This document shows, one piece after another, positions 1 through 22,622 of a stretch of 64,000 nucleotides of DNA; the stretch's first letter is position 1, and every line of letters begins with the position of its first letter. Location of the stretch: the NCBI GenBank assembly GCA_963693365.1, contig CAVNZM010000008.1, forward strand, positions 4,960,001 through 5,024,000, given 5' to 3'. A program made the translations under genes and the position numbers. Source of the stretch: Amoebidium appalachense (Eukaryota > Ichthyosporea). Under the pieces are notes generated by a model, which was given only the letters and a program-made list of their open reading frames with translations, had not been told where the DNA came from and searched no databases.

Positions 1-516
1 GCCATTTTTACGTTTATTTTTTTCTTCCACTTTCTTCAGTTCTATATATCCGTAGTTATTCAAAAGGCTACCCACGTTTCTCTTTGCGGGGAAAGAAGGC
101 GAAAAAGCCAAGTTCACACTTTGAATAAAGCCAAGTCTTAGCAGCGGAGAAAGTTTTGGACGGCGTGGCCCGGGGACATGTCATGTGGCCAGAAAGCGCG
201 CCAATCTCTAGCGGCAATATCATCAAATATGTAAGTTGCACAAGTTGAATTAAACTTTTAATCTAATCTATTTCTATCCTTTTATTCCAGCCTTTAAAAA
301 TTATACAATAACCTTTATGAAGGAGTTATCATAGCTGCTATTTAGCACTCAAGAGCCACTTCTCAGGGTGCCGCATTCTGATTCACTGGCTTTTCAAAAT
401 AACTATATATGGCTACTATAACGTCACAACTAAAAATAGCATGCTCAGTTCACTGCGGCCCGCGTGGTGACGCGCGCGCACTCGCAGTTAGACTTCTCGT
501 CATGTTGTAGAAAACG

Positions 517-552
<36 letters not shown>

Positions 553-903
553 GTGCGAGACGCAGGCTGTATATCGATTTTTGGACACGTTTCATAAGCG
601 TAAGAAGGACTAAGACGCCGTGACTGTTTTAAAGCTTTAGGCACGTGAAGAAAACCCACAGAAAAAAGAGGACAAGCGCTCTATAACCAGGCATCTCACT
701 GCTAGGGCCAACATCAGCTTTGGGCCAGGAGTTATCGTCGATATACCTCCATTTCGTTGAAACACAGATTAAAACATCAGTCGAGCCAGCTCCTCTGTGT
801 AGGCACTCAAACCTTGTGCAAGCCTTCTAACAGGGAGCGAAAGAGCTCTTCTCCGACAAACACACACAGAGAACAAGGGGTGAACGTACACACACAGGCC
901 ACC
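1..903. other. 5' flank of uL1: no gene seen
   Basis: AT-rich left part, a (GT)n tract at 519-547, then ordinary sequence up to the ATG at 904. No convincing TATA box or exon. Confidence 0.5.
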
Positions 904-12111
<11,208 letters not shown>

Positions 12112-12698
12112 CTATAAATAGCATCAGGATGTGGCGGGTGGGCCAAAAATAGGAATCCAGAGAGATACGCTGGTGGGCCCTGCACACGTGCCCCTAGTGA
12201 GCCTGACCGGTTCGAGTCGGTGTACACCACACTATTTGCGGAAATTCTGCCCCTAGTTGTTATTCGTTTCGTTTCTTTCTTTTCTTTACCCTTTGTTTCG
12301 TTTCCTTTTTCCCCTTTCTTTTCCTTTTTTATTTATAACAAGGAGTTTGGGAGTATTTTTTAGGCCGGGCCGATTTGAGTTCTCACATGTACACCACGTT
12401 TCCACATTGTCAACCACCAGTTATGTCAGCAAATAATTTCTTGTTTGGATTTTTTTTTTTTTTTTTCTTGCAATGATTGTACACGACGTGAAACCACAGC
12501 GTTATCTTACTATCAAAGGATGGATTCAGACGAAACACAATTCAACTAACCAAATGTGAATAAATGATCCCGGCAGCATCGATGTGACGCAAATGTTTGT
12601 CTTCCCCCCTCCCCCCCCCCCCCCCCCAATTTTCTTTTTTTTCAGTTTTGTATGCATAGGTGTGTGGTGGAATGGGTTTGTTCCTCCCCCTCCCCCCC

Positions 12699-12738
<40 letters not shown>

Positions 12739-12898
12739 TCCTCCACCACCACAAAAAAATTCCAAGAAAGAAAAAAGATATGTAAGAAAAAAGATAAGAA
12801 AAATGTGTGTGGGGAGGAGGGTGGCTCAGACTGCAGAATCATGAGGTGTTTACAAGAGGGACCCCGGGTTGGTGTTCCGCGCTTTTTTTTTTTTTTTT

Positions 12899-12931
<33 letters not shown>

Positions 12932-13080
12932 ATAGCGCCTGTGGTGTGTGTGCATCCAATCAGCCAGTACATGTGTGGGTGTGCTCGACGTTTTTTTTGT
13001 TGTTGTTGTTGTTGTTGTTGTTGCTGTTGTAACGTTGTTGTTGTTGTTGTTGATGTGATTACATGTTGTTGTTGTTCAAC

Positions 13081-13158
<78 letters not shown>

Positions 13159-13187
13159 GGGTATATGCTATAGGGGTCCGGAAGGGG

Positions 13188-13226
<39 letters not shown>

Positions 13227-13289
13227 AGCGTGCCACGTGTACACATGTGGTGATCCGTGCACGTGGCACGTGCATACGACGTGTCTATG
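12112..13289. other. 3' flank of uL1: no gene seen
   Basis: T-rich stretch 12240-12350, (CA)n at 12702-12736, T/G and GTT repeats. No exon or RNA gene supported. Confidence 0.5.
13002..13156. repeat. (GTT)n microsatellite
   Basis: Trinucleotide repeat with short interruptions, 3' of uL1, followed by poly(G). Intergenic. Confidence 0.9.
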
Positions 13290-13904
13290 TAGCCCAAAAT
13301 TTCGGCCCCTCCATGGTGGCGGAAGACTACACTGAATGACGTAATCAAATGGTCTACGCAATGTAGACTATAGAATTTCCCCGCCACCATGGTGGGGCCA
13401 CTGGGGCCTCACAAGGCTTCTATTTGAAAAGCTATCCCGTTTTTTGGATGCATTTTTGGATTGGCAAATTTGATGTCGTCATCAAAATGCTCTGGGCTCA
13501 CAATCCAGCCAATGGAAAATTGGTGATTTTATTACGCAGCAAATACCAGTCGTGAGTTCTACTCAGGATCCTAAGATAAAAAAAATAGCACAAGCACACA
13601 AACAATCCAAATACACATATAAAAGTTGTTTGAACAAAAAAATTGATGTTTGTCTAATTTTTAGGACTTTGATGAAAGAATACAGCATGCTTAAATTGTT
13701 TGGTTTATCTTACAGCTCTACCGCGTTTCCCGCCAAAATGTTAGCCTATGGAAAACCGGTATTTTTATAAATAACGAAGCAAATCTTCTAGTTGGTGGCT
13801 CAGCCTCAGAGGTGGCTGGTTTGTGAATGGCACAAAAACATCTACTATGCAGCGAAATTTGATTTTGAATCATATAAAAAAATAAAGTTTCGAATCCGGC
13901 TCGC

Positions 13905-13943
<39 letters not shown>

Positions 13944-13975
13944 CGGGCAGTCAGTGGGGCCGACATTGGGGGCTA
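13290..13975 (+). mobile_element. MITE of the same Mutator-type family (copy 2)
   Basis: Starts TAGCCCAAAATTTCGGCCCC and ends in the inverse of TAGCCCCCAATGTCGGCCCC. The interior shares the GGTGGCGGAAGACTA...GGTCTACGCAATGTAG block near the left end and GGTGGCTCAG near the right with copy 1. Target duplication is eroded: 13277-13285 and 13976-13984 agree at 7 of 9 bases. Lies downstream of uL1. Confidence 0.8.
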
Positions 13976-14175
13976 CAACGTGTGAACAGCATGGATTCGC
14001 TTGCTGTACGCCGATTCTGATTGGTGTGACCCGATTGGATTAATAGAGATTCAAAAGTAGCCAAATTTGTCTATTTTATGACGTAATGACCTCCTGATTG
14101 GTTCAGGCAGGATTAGATAATTTCCTTCCGATCGCTAATCTCGGGTCGGGCTAAAAAGGGTTGCACCCTCGTTTT

Positions 14176-14177
<2 letters not shown>

Positions 14178-14258
<81 letters not shown>

Positions 14259-14299
14259 CCCCCGCCCCCCGCCCCCGCCCAAAAATTTCGAGGTGGGAA

Positions 14300-14365
<66 letters not shown>
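14178..14365. repeat. Poly(C) of about 80, then poly(G) of about 65: giant potential hairpin
   Basis: C(n) from 14178 to 14257, a GCCCCC-rich spacer to about 14300, and G(n) to 14365. The arms are complementary. In intergenic DNA between the MITE copy 2 and the OTU gene. Confidence 0.9.
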
Positions 14366-14366
<1 letters not shown>

Positions 14367-14901
14367 ATCCGAGTCTGCAGTGTGCTTGCCATTAATTTAC
14401 GGTGTCATTATTAATAAAACAGCTGCAGCATGTGAAAGTGACCTGCAATCACTTCTACACATTATTATTATGGTATTTTGACTACGTAATGATATCATAG
14501 GTATTAAAAAGGCGAATGTCGCATGCATGGATGTATACGTAGTGTGTGCTTGACGTGTATGTGGTTGCGTGTGTGCATGTTCATGTGTGTGTGCCGTGTG
14601 TGTGCATTGAATGTGACAGCATACTCTACATACACCGTGACATTACAGTTAAACTGTAAGTAACATTACAATCATAAACTACCACTCTGACATGCTGAAC
14701 ATTACTGGAAGTTAAATGTTACAACTAACACCTAACAAACTGATTCTTAAGTTACTGTATTGACTAAGTCTTGGCATCATGATGCCAAATCCCATACTAA
14801 TCGAACCTACTAGACATGCCCTACGTTTGCCACCTGACCCCAAAGCAGCTGGCAGCCACAATAACAATTAGAAAAATAAAAAACTACGTGGAGGGATTGG
14901 C

Positions 14902-16074
14902 TCACTTCCACCTATTATCCGTGACACTAAAACTGAGCAGGCGGATGCCAAAAGCGGTGACCAGAGCATACAACATGGCCTTGCACCTACAGCATTGCAT
15001 GTAAGTATGACACAGATGGGGAGGGATTGCTAAAGTCAGTTGACAGACGCTACATTGTGCACTGGCTATCGTGCTCGGGTATGTGTGATAATAACTGGGG
15101 TGGAACGCTTGCGGATGGTGCGGGTGCTGGCTAGGGGGAATCACCCCAGACTGTTGGGTGCTTTGGAATTCATCCGCCGAATCGGTTGACGAACTGGTGG
15201 GATCATGCTCCTGAGGGGCAACACCTGTGTTGGTGCTTGCACGTGAAAGGCCGCTGGGCTTGGCCTTCTTTGACGGGGCAGTCTGTGAATTACTCTGTGA
15301 CTTCAGCCCACGTTTCGTGTTTCGTGCTCTCTCGCTTGCTTTCTCCGTAACTGTCCTAGCAGCGGCTTCCTTAGCCCTCGCGATTTCCTCCCTCACCTCG
15401 GCGGCCACCTGACTACGCAAACGTCTTTCCTTCTCAATGTGTTCTATTTTTGACTTGATTTGTTTCAATGTTTTGGAAAGGATGGCATCCAGCCCCACAC
15501 CCTCCTCGTTGCCCTCCAATGCTGCATGGTAATGTGCAAATATGTCCTCCTCTGTTGCCGGCAACTTTTGTTCCGCAAGCGAAATAACAATACTTTCAAT
15601 CAACGCGGTCTCCGCATCCGACCATCTACCCGAACGTACCGTACCTCCTCGCCCACAGACACATAATACTCCAAACCATTCTGATCTGTGGTTCGTGTTT
15701 GCGTGAATCGTGCGCGCCGCCTTTGCGTTGGAACCGTGGCAGTGGCCTTGCCCCTGGTGGCTGTTGTGTTGGCCGTATGGGTGGTGTTGGACCCATCACC
15801 ACTTCTCAGGGAAAGGTTCCCCCCTTCGCCGGATAAATGCAGCTGCATGGTAGACGGGCGACCTGGACGGTTTGGCTCTGGCCGCTGTCCATGACTGCAT
15901 GTGTATGTGCGTTTGTGTGTGCGTGTGAATGCGCGCGCACGTGTACACATGTGTGTTTGTGTGTGCGTGCGCACACGTGCTCTGTGGGTGCGTGCGTGCG
16001 TGGATTCGTGCACCTGTGCATCTATCCACACACGTGTATGCATGGACCATGATGCGCGGATGCATTGTGTGTGT

Positions 16075-16105
<31 letters not shown>

Positions 16106-17404
16106 GGGGGGGGGAGGGGGGCTGTGTGTGTGCGTGCACACGTGCATGCGTGTGTGTGTTTAAGTTTGTGTATGGTGTGCGGGTGTGCAGGTGGTGAGCA
16201 GTGGGGAAGGTGGGGGGGGAGGAGGAGGGGTTAGACATCATGAAACGACGGATACAGGAGGGGGAGGGGATTGGGAGAGGGGGCTTTTCTTTCCCCTCCC
16301 GGGGGGGGGGGGGGGGGGAGAGGGGGGAAAGGGGGGGGGGGGGGGGGGGGGGGGGGGGAATAAAGAGAGGGACAAGCAGAAATACCTGGATTTGGCCAAG
16401 TTAAGGTTTCGATTATAAAGTACCAAGTGTGGGCAAATAGAGGATGCAAAAGAAGAAAAGTAGCAAATGCATATCATACGGCTCACCTGTTGCCACAATT
16501 CTCACACCTGCATGCCTGGGTGCATGCCCGCTTGTTCTTTGCGCATATGCAACGCTCATGCCCATCGTATGCCTGCACTTTTCCCCCGCTGTTCTTAAAA
16601 CCACAAAAAAAACGTGTTCTATCCTTACTGTTTCTATTACAGCTGCAGCCCTTGGCGGGCAACCCACCGAACGTGTCAGTTGTGTTAGCGTTAGACGCCA
16701 ACTCCGTCGAGTTTTCCGTGTCAACTGAGTGTGATGTCTGTGTTTGGTTGTTGTCCGAGATTTTGTTCGCATGCGACAAGCGAGGTATTACCACTGAGTA
16801 ATGATCTGCTGCACCGTTAAGTGATACGGGTATGGCAATGTTGGGTTCGATGACGGTGGGTGGAGTGACCGCAACTACACCGTGATTGGCAATCGTGCTA
16901 AAAATGGTTATTGGTATGCGGAGTGCGTTGGCTAAGCCCAGCACCATCGCGTCACCGGCTGCAGAAGCAAAATGGGCGCGCCGAGGACAGCGGAAATCAT
17001 CAGCTACGTATGCGAGGGTCACCCTTGAAAGGAATCCTTGGTATTCTGCTAGATTTCGCCGCCATTCGTTTACCATTAGTTCGCGTAGCCGTCCAATCGC
17101 CTCTATAGGCTCCATATTAGCTGTAAACCCCAATGTGTTGAGGTGTTCACGGGTAGCTACATGACCGCTTTGTAGATACTGATTGATATAATGCCACACC
17201 GAATGAAACAAACAGTTGCCGTCAGCGGGTGTTTCCATAAGCTCCATTCTCCAGGCACCCAGAATTTGAAGAAGGCGTTGTTGCTGGACCTCAGGTGGCC
17301 CGGATATGTCCCTGTGTTGCACATCACAAGGAAGAATAAGCAAAGACAAGAAGTGGGAGGGTGACGTAGGGCAGTGGTGGTGGGGTGGGTGACAGTGGGG
17401 TGGG

Positions 17405-17444
<40 letters not shown>

Positions 17445-18312
17445 GGAAGAGAGAAAGAGAGAAAGACAGATTATGGGGAAGGCGGAAAGGCCGAGGAGCA
17501 GAACAAGGGAAACCTTGGCGTGTGTGTGTGTGTGCGTGTGTGGGTGGGTTGGGGTTGGGGGGGGGGGTGGGGGGGGGGGGGGGGGGGGGGGGGGGGCATT
17601 AGATTATTAACAATTCTATAAGTGAATAAGAGTGTGTGCGCTCGTGGCTGCGAGGGAGGGTGCATGCGTGCATGCATGGGTGCGTTCGTGTGTGCAGGTG
17701 TGTGAAAGGGGAGGGGTGTGTGTGTGGGGGGGGGAGGGGGTTAGGCACTCTGAAGGGGGCCGGGCAGGTGTAAGGGAGTACTGATGAAGGAGGGGCTATG
17801 AACGGGGGGGGGGGGGGGGGGGGGGGTAGATGCAGATGCTTTCAAATAGGTGGAAGAGAAGCAGGGAGCTTCCAAAAAGGTAGGATGGAAGATATAGGTA
17901 TACTATTAGAGAATAATGAGAATTAGGGGAGGTAAGAGGTAATGGAGGACTTGAAAAGGAGGGACGAATGGGCAGAGGCCCTCCTGAGGGGGAGGGGGGG
18001 GGGGGGGAGGGGAACAGGACAGGCATAATAAGTGGGCCTGGGGAGGCAGGTTGTCTGACAAAAAACTGGTGTCACTTGGGTTGGAAGGAGAGATGGATTG
18101 ATACGTGCAAGGAAGTAAGGAGGTGGAGCAGTTGGGAGGAAGAATTGTGGGAAGGAGGAGAGGGGGAGGGGGATGCAGAAAAGGGGGCGGGGGGGGGGGG
18201 GGGGGGAGGGGGGGGGAGGGGAGGAAGGGGGATGGGGGAAAGGGGAGGAGGCCCTGCAGGGAAAGGGGGGGGGAGAGGCGAGAGGGAGGAGCGGGGGGGC
18301 GTTGGAGGGGAA

Positions 18313-18345
<33 letters not shown>

Positions 18346-18659
18346 CGGCAGGAAGCACCTGGCAAGCTGTATGTCTGCTGCCACGGCCTCGTCAAAGAAC
18401 ACTAGAGTGAAGAGCAGATGATCCGGGTCCTGTGCTGCTAAAGCAAACCCTTCGGAGCTGTGCACAGACCCAATCAGCTTGCGCATCGCACGCCGGGCGT
18501 TAAGCTTGCGGCCTGCTAGGCGCACACATGTTGACACGTTGAATGAACCAGGGCTCTCGTCACTTGACCCCTCATCGTCATCGTCAGAGCCATCACTGTC
18601 GAAAGACCCAACCTCCATACCACACTCAGGCAAGGAACGGTTGCCATTATTGCCATAAG
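14902..18659 (-). CDS. OTU-domain cysteine protease with CXC and zinc-ribbon clusters; 5' end missing, apparent frameshift
   Basis: Likely deubiquitinase-type protease. Exon A is 18659-18359 (acidic DSDGSDDDDEGSSDESP tract). Exon B is 17311-16487, with the OTU catalytic motif DGNCLFHS (nucleophile Cys) and a later DHYSVV that supplies the expected His. Exon C runs 15894-14902. The A-B and B-C joins are in phase. After the OTU fold comes a Cys-rich block ending CICAKNKRACTQACRCENC, like half of a tesmin/TSO1 CXC domain as seen in some transposon proteins. Exon C stays open from the splice to a stop at 15600. A second, clearly coding frame (RWSDAETALIES..., then a coiled coil, then a CxxC...CxxC ribbon like the LSD1 type) takes over near 15600-15660 and runs to 14902. 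That is a one-base frame change: mutation, assembly error or programmed shift. First exon(s) upstream of 18659 not found. Could be a host gene or carried by a mobile element. Confidence 0.78.
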
Positions 18660-19196
18660 CTGCAGAGTGAACACAAAGACAGGGTGAGAGAATAGCTGGT
18701 CAATGGTTGCCAGGTCTATAAAGAACCCACTCCCAACCGAATCCCCCATCCAACCCCCCCCCCCCCCCCCCCCCCCCCCCCACACACACAACATACATAC
18801 ACACACACATACACACACACACACCGCCCACACCCTCCCCACCCCCCCTCTTGCTCTCGGCCCCCCCCCCCTGCCTAATTCTCCACTTCCCCCTTCTCCC
18901 TCTCCGTCCCACCCTCCCGCCCTTCCTCTTTACCGACTGCCCTCCTCTCTTTGCCCCTCTCTTTCTGTCTTTTCCGCCATCCCTCCCTCTACCCTTTCTC
19001 CCCCTCCCTCCTTCCCTCCAACCCTCCCACCCACCCATCCTTCCCTCCCTTTCTCCCTACCCTGACCTCTCCCCCTTCCCCCCCTCCCCTGTCTTTAACA
19101 TACACACACAGGCACACACATACACGCCCCCCCCCCCCCCCCCCCTCTCCCCCTTCTCTGTACCCACCCACCCACCCACCCACATTACACACACAA

Positions 19197-19245
<49 letters not shown>

Positions 19246-19673
19246 CAACACACACACACACTCACTACACACACACAGGCACATACACACACAGACAAGC
19301 ACACACCCACAGGCATACACCGTGACACACAGAAACTCTCTACCCACTATCCTGTACTGCCTCTTGACTAATTGTAGGCTTAAAGGGGAAGGGAGGGAAG
19401 GGGGAAAAGCGGAGGAGTGGGCTTTAAGTGGGTACACTGCACAGAATGGTCACACAAAACATATGGAACACGTTGCCACACATACCCTATCGGGTGATAG
19501 CAACATATAAGAGGCAAGCCAAAGCAGAAAAGGCAGCATGCCATGCCAAACAGATCATGGGAGAGGCACAAAGGTCCATAAGATTAAGTGCAAGGGAAGG
19601 CCTGAGCGGTGAAGGCATTGGTATCCACAAGATGCAAAAGGACACACCTAACGTATTACATAAAAAACAACTT

Positions 19674-20161
19674 CTAAAACGGAGGAACCACCTGTAAGGC
19701 CCAGAACAGAGAGACAGGGGAGGGGAGAGAAAAAGTGGAAAAGAGGCAGGGGGTGGTGGGGAGAGAGGGGGGGAGGGGGGGGGGGGGGGGAGGAGGGGGG
19801 AGATCACCTGATGGACTCCCTCCGCTGTAGATGCATCTATCCGGCCGCCATGACGGGTTTGATGCCACACCCAATCCCTGAGGAAGGGCTGGGGAGGGCA
19901 CGTGCCAGCTTCGACAGAGTCCTCATGATCCGCTATGCAATAATCAATGTACCGTGCAACGAATGGCTGTTCCAGCTTGGCATGATCTTTAGACCAAGAT
20001 TTGTTTTCCTTAATGACTTTTTTGTTCACCCCATCTGGGTTGTTTGTTGAACCCGCTGCAGCCAAAAGACAAAAGGCGAGGATAACATGAACGAGAATCC
20101 TCAGCAAAGCCCAATGGCCTTGCCCACGTCCAATGCGGACGCGAGCATGTTTGTAACCCAT
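19674..20161 (-). CDS. Small secreted or membrane-anchored protein, 123 aa, unknown family
   Basis: Exon 1 is 20161-19808 (118 codons, ends in phase 0 at CAG|gtgatc). Exon 2 is proposed at 19691-19674, after a pyrimidine-rich acceptor, and adds only VVPPF and a stop. Residues 1-20 are basic, residues 21-36 are a hydrophobic signal sequence (LLRILVHVILAFCLLAAAG), and the mature part is polar with two cysteines and several Trp and His. I recognise no family. A TATA-like element lies 65-72 bases upstream of the ATG on the same strand (20226-20233), which supports the start. The short second exon is the weakest part. Joining this exon to the OTU gene downstream was considered but the reading phases do not match. 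Confidence 0.55.
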
Positions 20162-20225
20162 GCTCACACAAAATATGTACTGTCAGTTATGATCGAGCAT
20201 TAAAGGGTGTTGTCTGTTTTTATTA

Positions 20226-20233
20226 TTTTTATA
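20226..20233 (-). promoter_or_regulatory. TATA-like box of the small secreted protein gene
   Basis: On the minus strand the sequence reads TATAAAAA, 65 bases before the ATG at 20161. Spacing is right for a core promoter with a short 5' leader. No other promoter element recognised. Confidence 0.4.
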
Positions 20234-20523
20234 TGAGCCTACTGCAATATGATAAGGATGCTAGCGCTGTGTCACACCTGTCAACTGCCAGTCCAGGCTG
20301 TGACTGCCCGTTCAAGTACGCCACCACCTGCACGTGGTTGACGTGGTCTTGCTTAGCCCGCCTTTCGAGTTTATTCCTCGAATCAGACGCCACCAACGAT
20401 GAGCCACAAAAACGGGTCAGAAAACGGGTCAGGAACGATTCGAGCTGATTCGACCCATAATAGTTCGAACCGACCCATTTATGCCCCAAATAAATTTGGC
20501 ACCAAATAATTTGGCACGAACCT

Positions 20524-20688
20524 GGTGACGTAAAATGTGGCACGAATTTATTTGGCACCAGCCCGCTAGCGGAGCACATCCAGGGGTATCCCCAAGCTCC
20601 TGTCGGTGCCTGGGCGACATCCTGCCCCATTTTCACCGTTTTGCAGGCTCGTGCCAAATAAATTTCGTGCCAAATATTACGTCACACC
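20524..20688. repeat. Foldback element with about 35-bp imperfect inverted arms
   Basis: Arm 20524-20558 (GGTGACGTAAAATGTGGCAC...) and arm 20651-20688 are reverse complements with few mismatches, around a 92-base loop. A second inverted pair, CCAAGCTCCT near 20593 and AGGAGCTTGG near 20691, overlaps it. No target duplication recognised. Confidence 0.6.
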
Positions 20689-21878
20689 CTAGGAGCTTGG
20701 GAATTGAGGGTAGCACCCTAAAAAGTGCGTTGAGCCTCTGGAATGTTAAGATTTTATAAAGAGGCGCATCCGACTGAATCCGCCTAAGTCTTCGCGAATC
20801 AACCTTCGCGCTATTAGTGTAGCGTAGCACCCCTGACACGCGGCTTTAAAGGGTGAACAGAGATTTGTCGATTACTCATATTATTAAAATAAAAACCTGC
20901 GATTTGCAAAACTTTCTGCCGGAAGGAAAAAGTTTCCTACAAAGTGGAACCAATCCGACCCGATACTCCAGCGCCAAACTTTTTGGCAACACCAATCAGA
21001 TCATTATCTTGATTTCTTGAATAAATATATTGGTTAAAAATGACGTAATGTTTGCTGATTGGCTCCGTACAGCTGAGTAAGCGAATTCATGCTCGTGTGA
21101 ACACGTACAGTTCGTCATAATGCCTGGCGGCTTATGATTGGATGGATCTAGATTGCCTGAGTAGGAGGATGGGGATTGGTCCAATATGATAAACAGTTCA
21201 GGGCACAAAAGATTGGCATCCGAGTCACTTGGGTTCACTAAGGTTCACTAAGAACGATAACAATCAAAGCAACTTCATATTTCGCTACAAACCTCTAAAC
21301 AGATGATTTTTTATCGTCTCCCGGGAGGAATTCTCGCAGTTAGGTATATGAATAATTTTGTCGTGTGAAGTTTTCAACTTGATTTCATTGGCATTTCAAA
21401 CTGGCTCGAGGAATCTTGCATCTTGCTATCAGTATCACTTATCAGCAGTGGATCAAACTATCGCCTTTATCTCACATTTCTATGACTCAAAAGTTTCTCT
21501 ACATAAATGAATCATATTGTAAAATCGTGCCTATAATATGAAACATCACTTAGCGTCGTTTTCACTATGTATACTATTGAGACATGTATATTCATAACCA
21601 GACCTTCTCCTATCTAGATGGATTTGTTCATAACGTTTGGCCAATCACCATCTTCCCTTATCTAGATTCATCCAATCATGAACCGCCGGGCGTGGGGCGT
21701 GCGCAATGTGTGCATTCCTCAGATTTGCGCGCAACTTGGCCAAGTTTCCTTTTCGAAATATATTTGAAAGCAAGTGAATGCCAACACGTGTGTATAAATT
21801 TATGTATGTGAAATGAGGAATAAGGCATCAATATGTTTACGATAACTGCAACCTTTCAAATTTCACAGTTACAGCTTA

Positions 21879-21956
21879 GGGAACATTGATTTTGAACCCA
21901 GGGGGGGGATAGTAGCAAGTTTGGAGGGGGGGTACCCGCCACCCCGCGAGAGGTCG

Positions 21957-22004
<48 letters not shown>

Positions 22005-22225
22005 GGGCCTGGGGGGGGGGGTACCCCACCACCCCGGCCAGGCTCTTATATAGTACTATAAGTACTATATAGTACTATATGTTCACATATGAGGGGGGAG
22101 GGGGGGGGTACCCACCACCCGCCGAGGGGACGGGTCCCCCCCCCCCGCCTCCCCCCGTACCCACCTCCCCCCTAACCTCCGAAACTTTCTACTACCCCCT
22201 CCCCGGTTTCAAAATCAACGCTCCC
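21879..22225. mobile_element. Foldback MITE with about 50-bp inverted repeats and TTA target duplication
   Basis: Left arm starts GGGAACATTGATTTTGAA and right arm, inverted, GGGAGCGTTGATTTTGAA; similarity continues for about 50 bases. TTA flanks both sides (21876-21878, 22226-22228), the 3-bp duplication typical of PIF/Harbinger elements. The core contains long poly(C) and a palindromic AGTACTATA cluster. Non-coding. Confidence 0.75.
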
Positions 22226-22534
22226 TTAATAGACGGCTAGCGGCGCGTGAGCTAAGAGCTTTATCTATCACAAGCTATCAAGTGCCACGCACCGCCGGGT
22301 CATTGCATATTATTTATACCAGTGTTACATAGTAGTTAGTCTTAGCACTGGTGTCTAGACAATCCATACGCCTGCTGTATTATTCTAAAGAAAGAACAAA
22401 AAACACCGAGAAACGCGCATATGTATGTCATGGTATACAGTAGAGAGTTCCCAGGCCTGGATAAAACCCCGGATATAACTTGGTTGCACGTGGCACATGT
22501 GACTGCACGTGCATCAACTAGTAGATCCCAGGCC

Positions 22535-22542
22535 TATAAAAA
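22535..22542 (+). promoter_or_regulatory. TATA box of the six-helix membrane protein gene
   Basis: TATAAAAA, inside GGCCTATAAAAAGGCC, lies 88 bases before the ATG at 22623. Together with the unspliced reading frame this marks a compact core promoter. The flanking GGCCTwTAAAAAGGCC is nearly palindromic. Confidence 0.6.
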
Positions 22543-22622
22543 GGCCCACTCCGCCCACAATACGCCCAGATCCCCTCACATACAGGATTTCCGAACATAG
22601 CTATAATTATAATTATAAGAAA

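Noticed and set aside
12171-12229. tRNA-like sequence with GGTTCGAGTC and a partly pairing acceptor stem
   Set aside because: Only 59 bases long, no D or anticodon arm, and the T-stem does not pair; at best a SINE or tRNA fragment.
19374-19691. Hydrophobic minus-strand frame (WFLRFRSCFLCNTLGVSFCILW...) as a larger exon 2 of the small secreted protein
   Set aside because: It needs a phase that exon 1 does not provide and ends at a stop inside the stretch; the in-phase reading ends after VVPPF.
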